From positions 620,001 to 684,000 of the forward strand of contig CAVRSD010000003.1 in NCBI GenBank assembly GCA_963723765.1: a DNA stretch of 64,000 bases. Reading direction: 5' to 3'. A program made the position numbers and the translations under genes. The DNA comes from DATBAX01 sp963723765 (GTDB lineage Bacteria > Acidobacteriota > Terriglobia > Terriglobales > Acidobacteriaceae). This document shows, piece after piece, positions 60,182-64,000 of the stretch. The stretch's first letter is position 1, and every line of letters starts with the position of its first letter. The notes beneath the pieces were generated by a model that saw nothing but the letters and a program-made list of their open reading frames with translations, had not been told where the DNA came from and ran no database searches.

Positions 60182-61353
60182 GTGTTATCCACTGGATTGC
60201 AGGCTGCATTCTAGCCCTGGCTTGGGTATCGCGAATTATCGACGCGGCCATTGGAATGCCCAAAGTTCTGGATGTTTCCGGCCCGGAGTGGGATCGTAAC
60301 CCAGTGACTGCGGCGGGCAATCCCCGTATCACCATCATTGTTCCCGCCCGCAACGAGCAGCAGGATATCGCACAAACTCTGACCCAGCTGCTTGCCTTGG
60401 ACTACGACAACTATGAAGTGATCGCGGTGAACGATCGTTCGACCGACCAGACGGGCGAGATCATGGATCGGTTCGCGGCGGATGTCGCTGCCCATGGACG
60501 GCTCAAAATTATCCATATCGCAGATTTGCCGCTGGGTTGGATGGGAAAGACCCACGCCATGTGGACGGCTGGCAAGCAAGCGACTGGCGACTGGCTGTTG
60601 TTCACGGATGCTGACGTGCTGTTCAAGCCCGATTCAGTGCGGCGCGCTTTGGCCTACGGCGAGGCCGAACGCGCCGACCACGTGGTGCTCTTTCCCCAGA
60701 TGATCATGAAGAGCCCCGGCGAAAAAATGATGATTGCCTTCTTCCAGACGCTCTTTGTGTTTGGTCACAGGCCCTGGAAGGTGGCTGATCCGAAAACCAA
60801 AGACCACATGGGTGTAGGCGCGTTCAACATGGTGCGCCGAAGCGTATATGAAGAGCTCGGGACCTACCAGCGCTTACGCATGGAAGTCCTCGACGATATG
60901 AAACTGGGCAAGGTGGTGAAGGAGTCTGGGTATGCCCAGCGCAATGTCTTTGGCGGCGACTTGATTTCGCTGCGATGGGCAAGGGGCGCGATGGGGGTGG
61001 TGAACAATCTCACCAAGAACTTTTTTGCCATTCTTTCATTCCAGTGGTGGCGGGCTGTGATTACATGCTTTGGGCTCGCATTTCTTAATCTAGGACCGTT
61101 CATCGGGATATTTTTGTCACACGGGTGGGCTCGCTTGCCCTACGGAATTGCGTTGTTTTCCATGTTCGCTATTTATGTGGGCATGTCCAGAAAATCCTCT
61201 GTAAAGGCTTACTACTTTTTGCTCCATCCCGTAAGCACGACGCTATTTCTATACACACTCATACGCTCCACGATTTTGACCTTGAGTCAGGATGGCATTG
61301 TGTGGCGCGGGACGAAGTATCCGTTGGAAGAGTTGAGAAAGGGGATGGTGTAG
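60178..61353 (+). CDS. Family 2 glycosyltransferase, HpnB/CrtQ-like
   Basis: A 391-aa GT2 membrane glycosyltransferase. The nucleotide-binding motif is ITIIVPARNEQQDIAQTL, the DxD-like motif is LLFTDADVLFKPDSVRRAL, and the GT2 acceptor motif is EVLDDMKLGKVVKESG. Three or four hydrophobic segments lie near the C-terminus. HpnB (hopene-associated glycosyltransferase) and CrtQ-type enzymes look like this; the closeness to the hpn locus (about 6 kb) supports but does not prove HpnB. It is coupled with the MFS gene. Confidence 0.8.
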   Translation: MSVIHWIAGCILALAWVSRIIDAAIGMPKVLDVSGPEWDRNPVTAAGNPRITIIVPARNEQQDIAQTLTQLLALDYDNYEVIAVNDRSTDQTGEIMDRFAADVAAHGRLKIIHIADLPLGWMGKTHAMWTAGKQATGDWLLFTDADVLFKPDSVRRALAYGEAERADHVVLFPQMIMKSPGEKMMIAFFQTLFVFGHRPWKVADPKTKDHMGVGAFNMVRRSVYEELGTYQRLRMEVLDDMKLGKVVKESGYAQRNVFGGDLISLRWARGAMGVVNNLTKNFFAILSFQWWRAVITCFGLAFLNLGPFIGIFLSHGWARLPYGIALFSMFAIYVGMSRKSSVKAYYFLLHPVSTTLFLYTLIRSTILTLSQDGIVWRGTKYPLEELRKGMV

Positions 61354-61379
61354 TGAGATAGCAATTGTTACTGCGGCAT

Positions 61380-61892
61380 CTACTCCAGTGGATCGTCGGT
61401 GACCTCAATTGGCAGCGTGGCTGGAACCTTTTTAGGATAAGTCTTTCGTGCCCTAGGACGGCTAATGTTTCCCGCGCTATAGTGTCCCTTCTGTTCCACG
61501 TCGTAACTCTTCGGCAGTTTAGGAATGCGGGCGGAAGCGCCAGTGAGCTGCCTCGCCTCTGCGAGCACAATCTGTGCGCGTCCGTCGTATCCCTTCACCG
61601 GCCCGTGCACTTCAATGGTGCGTCCCTGAAGTTGACGTACGTCGCCGATGCTCTTCAGATCTCTAGCGAAAATAACCACCGTAAAAGAGCACAACCGATA
61701 GTCCTCGCAGAAGTCGAGGTAACGGACGCCGCCACTCCCTTGTTTCACATTGACAACCTTGCCGGTTACACAATGGATCTCGCCGATATGATTGATGGCT
61801 TCGGCGAAGGGAAGGCACTCCGCGGCTTTGCTGAACGTCGGGAAACACAGAAGCAGCGTCAAAAGAAGACAGGATGAAGGAATCGACCGCAT
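61380..61892 (-). CDS. Secreted OB-fold-like protein
   Basis: A 170-aa protein from the ATG at 61892 (178 aa from 61916). A signal peptide (about residues 1-23, ending KAAE) is followed by a compact domain of OB-fold look: HIGEIHCVTGKVVNVKQGSGG, YLDFCEDYRLCSFTVVIFARD, RTIEVHGPVKGYDGRAQIVL. Two cysteine pairs could form disulfides. The C-terminal ~35 residues are basic and proline-rich. It converges with the glycosyltransferase gene. Function unknown. Confidence 0.65.
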   Translation of the reverse strand: MRSIPSSCLLLTLLLCFPTFSKAAECLPFAEAINHIGEIHCVTGKVVNVKQGSGGVRYLDFCEDYRLCSFTVVIFARDLKSIGDVRQLQGRTIEVHGPVKGYDGRAQIVLAEARQLTGASARIPKLPKSYDVEQKGHYSAGNISRPRARKTYPKKVPATLPIEVTDDPLE

Positions 61893-62004
61893 GATGACTC
61901 CGCACAGACAAGTCAAATTGTAGAGCGATCGAGGAAGAGAAAGCGGAGTTCAAAATAAGAAAGCCAGGAATTTTCCCGAAGTGGAAACGGACATGGGCAC
62001 GTAA

Positions 62005-62026
62005 GGCCGGTCATGGACTACCGGCC
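62005..62026. terminator. Hairpin downstream of the STAS gene
   Basis: Perfect 7-bp arms GGCCGGT and ACCGGCC with an 8-base loop, about 25 bases past the stop of the minus-strand STAS gene. No T-tract follows, so terminator function is uncertain. Confidence 0.4.
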
Positions 62027-62050
62027 CTCGCCACCAAAAAGAACGGAAAT

Positions 62051-62395
62051 CTAACTGAATGCCTTAACGGCAGATGCTTCGTCGTCTTTTACGTCGAAAA
62101 CGGTGTAGAGCTTGGTGATCTGGAGCAGATCATGGACTTTCTTGGTCAGGTTGAGCAGTTTGAGTTCGCCGCCCTGATTGCGCACCGTCGTGAAAGCGCT
62201 GACCAGTTCACCAATTCCCGAGCTGTCGATGTAGCTGACGTCGCCGAGGTTCAGCAAAATCTTCTTATGGCCTTTGGCAAGGAGTTCGCGAACGGCGTCA
62301 CGGATGGTTACGCTGCCCTCGCCAAGGGTGATACGGCCGCTGCAATCCACGATGGTGATGCCATCGACCTGCCGAGTACTAACTTTCATGCTCAC
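62051..62395 (-). CDS. STAS-domain anti-sigma factor antagonist
   Basis: A 114-aa single STAS domain of the SpoIIAA/RsbV type. The phosphorylatable Ser lies in LGDVSYIDSSGIGELVSAF (about residue 58). In such systems the dephosphorylated form binds the anti-sigma kinase and frees a sigma factor. It overlaps the kinase gene upstream by four bases (ATGA). The N-terminal VKVSTRQVDGITIVDCSGR-like region matches the family. The sigma factor is not in the window. Confidence 0.9.
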   Translation of the reverse strand: MSMKVSTRQVDGITIVDCSGRITLGEGSVTIRDAVRELLAKGHKKILLNLGDVSYIDSSGIGELVSAFTTVRNQGGELKLLNLTKKVHDLLQITKLYTVFDVKDDEASAVKAFS

Positions 62396-62838
62396 TGGGA
62401 AGCCTCCTTGCCGTCCACGGTTGGTCCGTGAACGTGCTTAACGAGTTTGATTTCTGTGCCCGTCTGGGAAGGGTGAATTTGCACCTCGTCCATGAACGAG
62501 CGTATTAAAAAAATGCCACGTCCCGAAGTCTTCAAAAGGTTTTCCGGCGCAAGGGGATCGGGAATCTTGGCCGGGTCGAGTCCTGCGCCCTGGTCACGGA
62601 TGGTGATGACCAAATCGCCGGCGGTCCTTTCGAAATCAAGCCGTACTTTTTTACCTGGGTCATAGGCATTGCCATGAAGCACCGCGTTCACGGCCGCCTC
62701 CCGGACGGCCATGGCAATCTGCATGACCTCATCTTCGTCGAAGCCGTTATCGGCCGCGATCCGGGTGGCTGCTTGCTCCGCACTGTCGACGGTCTCCAGC
62801 GTCGAATCGAGCGTATAGGAGACCCGCTGTTCGGTCAT
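62392..62838 (-). CDS. Anti-sigma factor serine kinase (RsbW/SpoIIAB-like)
   Basis: A 148-aa HATPase-type kinase. The N box is MQIAMAVREAAVNAVLHGNAYD, the G1 box is TIRDQGAGLDPAKIPDPL, and the G2 box is GRGIFLIRSFMDEV. The frame is open to 63003, but homology starts at MTEQRVSYTLDS, so I choose 62838. It would phosphorylate the STAS protein and hold a sigma factor. Genes overlap by four bases. Confidence 0.9.
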   Translation of the reverse strand: MTEQRVSYTLDSTLETVDSAEQAATRIAADNGFDEDEVMQIAMAVREAAVNAVLHGNAYDPGKKVRLDFERTAGDLVITIRDQGAGLDPAKIPDPLAPENLLKTSGRGIFLIRSFMDEVQIHPSQTGTEIKLVKHVHGPTVDGKEASQ

Positions 62839-63107
62839 GGCAAAATGTCTATGAAATCTACAGTCCCGGAACCCCACCGGACGGCTTCCCTTCCCATTCC
62901 ATCTCGTTGGGTGTGACCGGAAGCCCCAAAATTGGGGAATCGGTAGTTTGCCTTGCCTCTGTGGAAATGTCAACGCGGGAGCCTTGCCGCGGAAAAATGG
63001 CACGAACCACTCCCGCGAACTTACTTAGACACCGTCGCCCCAAAAAACTTACAAAGACTTCTACATTCTCTGTTGACACATGCATATTCTCGGCACATTC
63101 TCGAACT

Positions 63108-64000
63108 ATGACCATGTTCGCGCTCACGGAACTGTTGGGGCTCCCGGTATTCGATAGTTCGGGAAGCCAATCCGGACGGGTGCGCGAACTGGGCCTTACC
63201 CCGACCGCGGACCGGGCGCACGTTGCGATGTTTATCGTGCATACGAAGACCGGCGACCGGGTGCTGCCCTGCGCAGCGGTGACCTCGATTAACGGCGGGA
63301 TTCGTGCCGCTACCGCCGCTTCCACGTGGGCTATCTCCGATGCTTCGGAAGGATTGTTCCTGCTCGTCCGCGACCTGCTCGATCAGCAGATCATTGACGT
63401 GCACGGTCGCAAAGTGGTGCGGGTCAATGATGTGGATCTTCACCAGGAGACTGGTAGTCATAGTCCGTCGCTGAAAGTCGGTTCGGTAGATGTCGGCGCT
63501 CGCGGGGCGGTTCGTCGTCTATTAAAAGGTCTCGTGCCCATGGGAGCCCTGCGATCACTTCTTGGCCAGATCCCCTCCCGTCCCATTCCCTGGGAGTTTG
63601 TGGACTTGATTGAAACCGATCCTGCCCGGCGGATAAAACTGAAGATTTCCCACGAACGTCTGGCCCGCCTGCATCCCGCGGACATCGCCGATATTGTCGA
63701 GTCTCTTGCTCCCGATGAGCGCGAGGCTGTCTTCGAATCCCTAGACGAAGGCGTGGCCGCCGAGGCTTTGGAGGAAGTGAGTCCAAAGGTACAGAAGTCG
63801 ATTGTCGAGTCCCTTGATTCCGACCGGGCGGCGGAAATTGTCGAAGAAATGGATCCAGACGCGGCCGCCGACCTGCTGGCCGACCTGCCCGCCGAGCGTA
63901 CTTCAGAAATCCTTCAGGAAATGGCCCCGCAGGAACGCGAAGAGATGGTCGAACTTCTCGAACATGGGGAGAAAACTGCAGCGGGACGGATGAATACGGA
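63108..64000 (+). CDS. PRC-barrel plus MgtE N-terminal domain protein, partial
   Basis: An open frame from the ATG at 63108 (or 63114) to the window end with no stop. Residues 1-165 hold two PRC-barrel-like halves, LLGLPVFDSSGSQSGRVREL and LLDQQIIDVHGRKVVRVNDV. A linker (WEFVDLIETDPARRIKLKIS) leads to helical repeats of the MgtE N-terminal type: LHPADIADIVESLAPDERE, EMDPDAAADLLADLPAERT. CBS domains and a membrane part may follow beyond the window. The role would be Mg-linked transport or sensing; this is inference. Confidence 0.82.
   Translation, partial: MTMFALTELLGLPVFDSSGSQSGRVRELGLTPTADRAHVAMFIVHTKTGDRVLPCAAVTSINGGIRAATAASTWAISDASEGLFLLVRDLLDQQIIDVHGRKVVRVNDVDLHQETGSHSPSLKVGSVDVGARGAVRRLLKGLVPMGALRSLLGQIPSRPIPWEFVDLIETDPARRIKLKISHERLARLHPADIADIVESLAPDEREAVFESLDEGVAAEALEEVSPKVQKSIVESLDSDRAAEIVEEMDPDAAADLLADLPAERTSEILQEMAPQEREEMVELLEHGEKTAAGRMNT

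Noticed and set aside
1..64000. tRNA, rRNA, CRISPR or complete insertion sequence
   Set aside because: None was seen by reading; no cloverleaf-like blocks, no regular spacer array and no transposase frame were recognised.

Overview
The window looks like chromosome of a Gram-negative, hopanoid-making member of the Acidobacteriota (Terriglobia/Korobacter-like). I infer this from the complete hopanoid gene set (ispH, shc, hpnA, hpnG, hpnC, hpnD, hpnE, hpnJ), LpxD and a full Tol-Pal operon (an outer membrane), korAB, and dispersed palindromic repeats of the TGTCATCCTGAG type. No rRNA, tRNA, CRISPR array, prophage or complete transposon was recognised.

Layout. 0-12 kb: a secreted HExxH protein, then a same-strand run: MTA/nucleoside phosphorylase, PfkB kinase, membrane glycosyltransferase, MgtC-like protein, dapF, LD-carboxypeptidase, mpl and a PlsC acyltransferase. 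DapF, the S66 peptidase and Mpl concern meso-DAP and murein recycling. lpxD lies opposite, followed by a transglutaminase-like protein. 12-19 kb: a small unknown protein, a CCA-adding/poly(A) polymerase-like gene broken by a frameshift and carrying a long Pro/Lys/Ala tail, a secreted Gly/Tyr-rich protein, a phospholipase-C-type phosphoesterase and a multicopper oxidase. 19-24 kb: dnaE, with four apparent frameshifts in its last 1 kb, then accA. 24-28 kb: korAB, a pair of paralogous small acidic proteins of unknown function, a His-rich secreted peptide and a small 2Fe-2S protein. 28-34 kb: tolQ-tolR-tolA-tolB-pal-cpoB on the minus strand, with an intrinsic terminator between pal and cpoB.

34-41.6 kb is a patchy, repeat-rich stretch: a NIPSNAP-like protein, a predicted outer-membrane protein, recN, a 56-aa membrane protein, a minimal zincin and an unknown gene set among three copies of a 60-bp palindromic repeat, a self-regulated MarR gene, an unknown secreted protein and a VapBC-type toxin-antitoxin pair with a clear operator. 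41.7-54.5 kb is the hopanoid locus: ispH supplies IPP/DMAPP; HpnC, HpnD and HpnE make squalene; Shc cyclises it; HpnA, HpnG and HpnJ act on the side chain. Two zinc alcohol dehydrogenases, one with NAD-like and one with NADP-like features, sit inside the forward operon. A pair of half-size DMT transporters follows hpnJ on the opposite strand. 54.7-58.3 kb: an adaptor (HlyD-like), TPR protein and TolC-like operon with no inner-membrane pump. 58.4-64 kb: queF, an MFS transporter, an HpnB/CrtQ-like glycosyltransferase, a small secreted protein, a STAS/anti-sigma kinase pair, and the start of a PRC-barrel plus MgtE-N protein cut by the window end.

The most interesting items are the duplicated small proteins at 26.8-27.4 kb (codon-level evidence of selection, no recognised family), the two dehydrogenases inside the hopanoid operon, the hpnJ-DMT pair, the palindrome-flanked block at 37.7-39.3 kb, and hairpin repeats whose inner stems differ yet stay paired. 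The five frameshifts (one in cca, four in dnaE) may be sequence errors and should be settled first.
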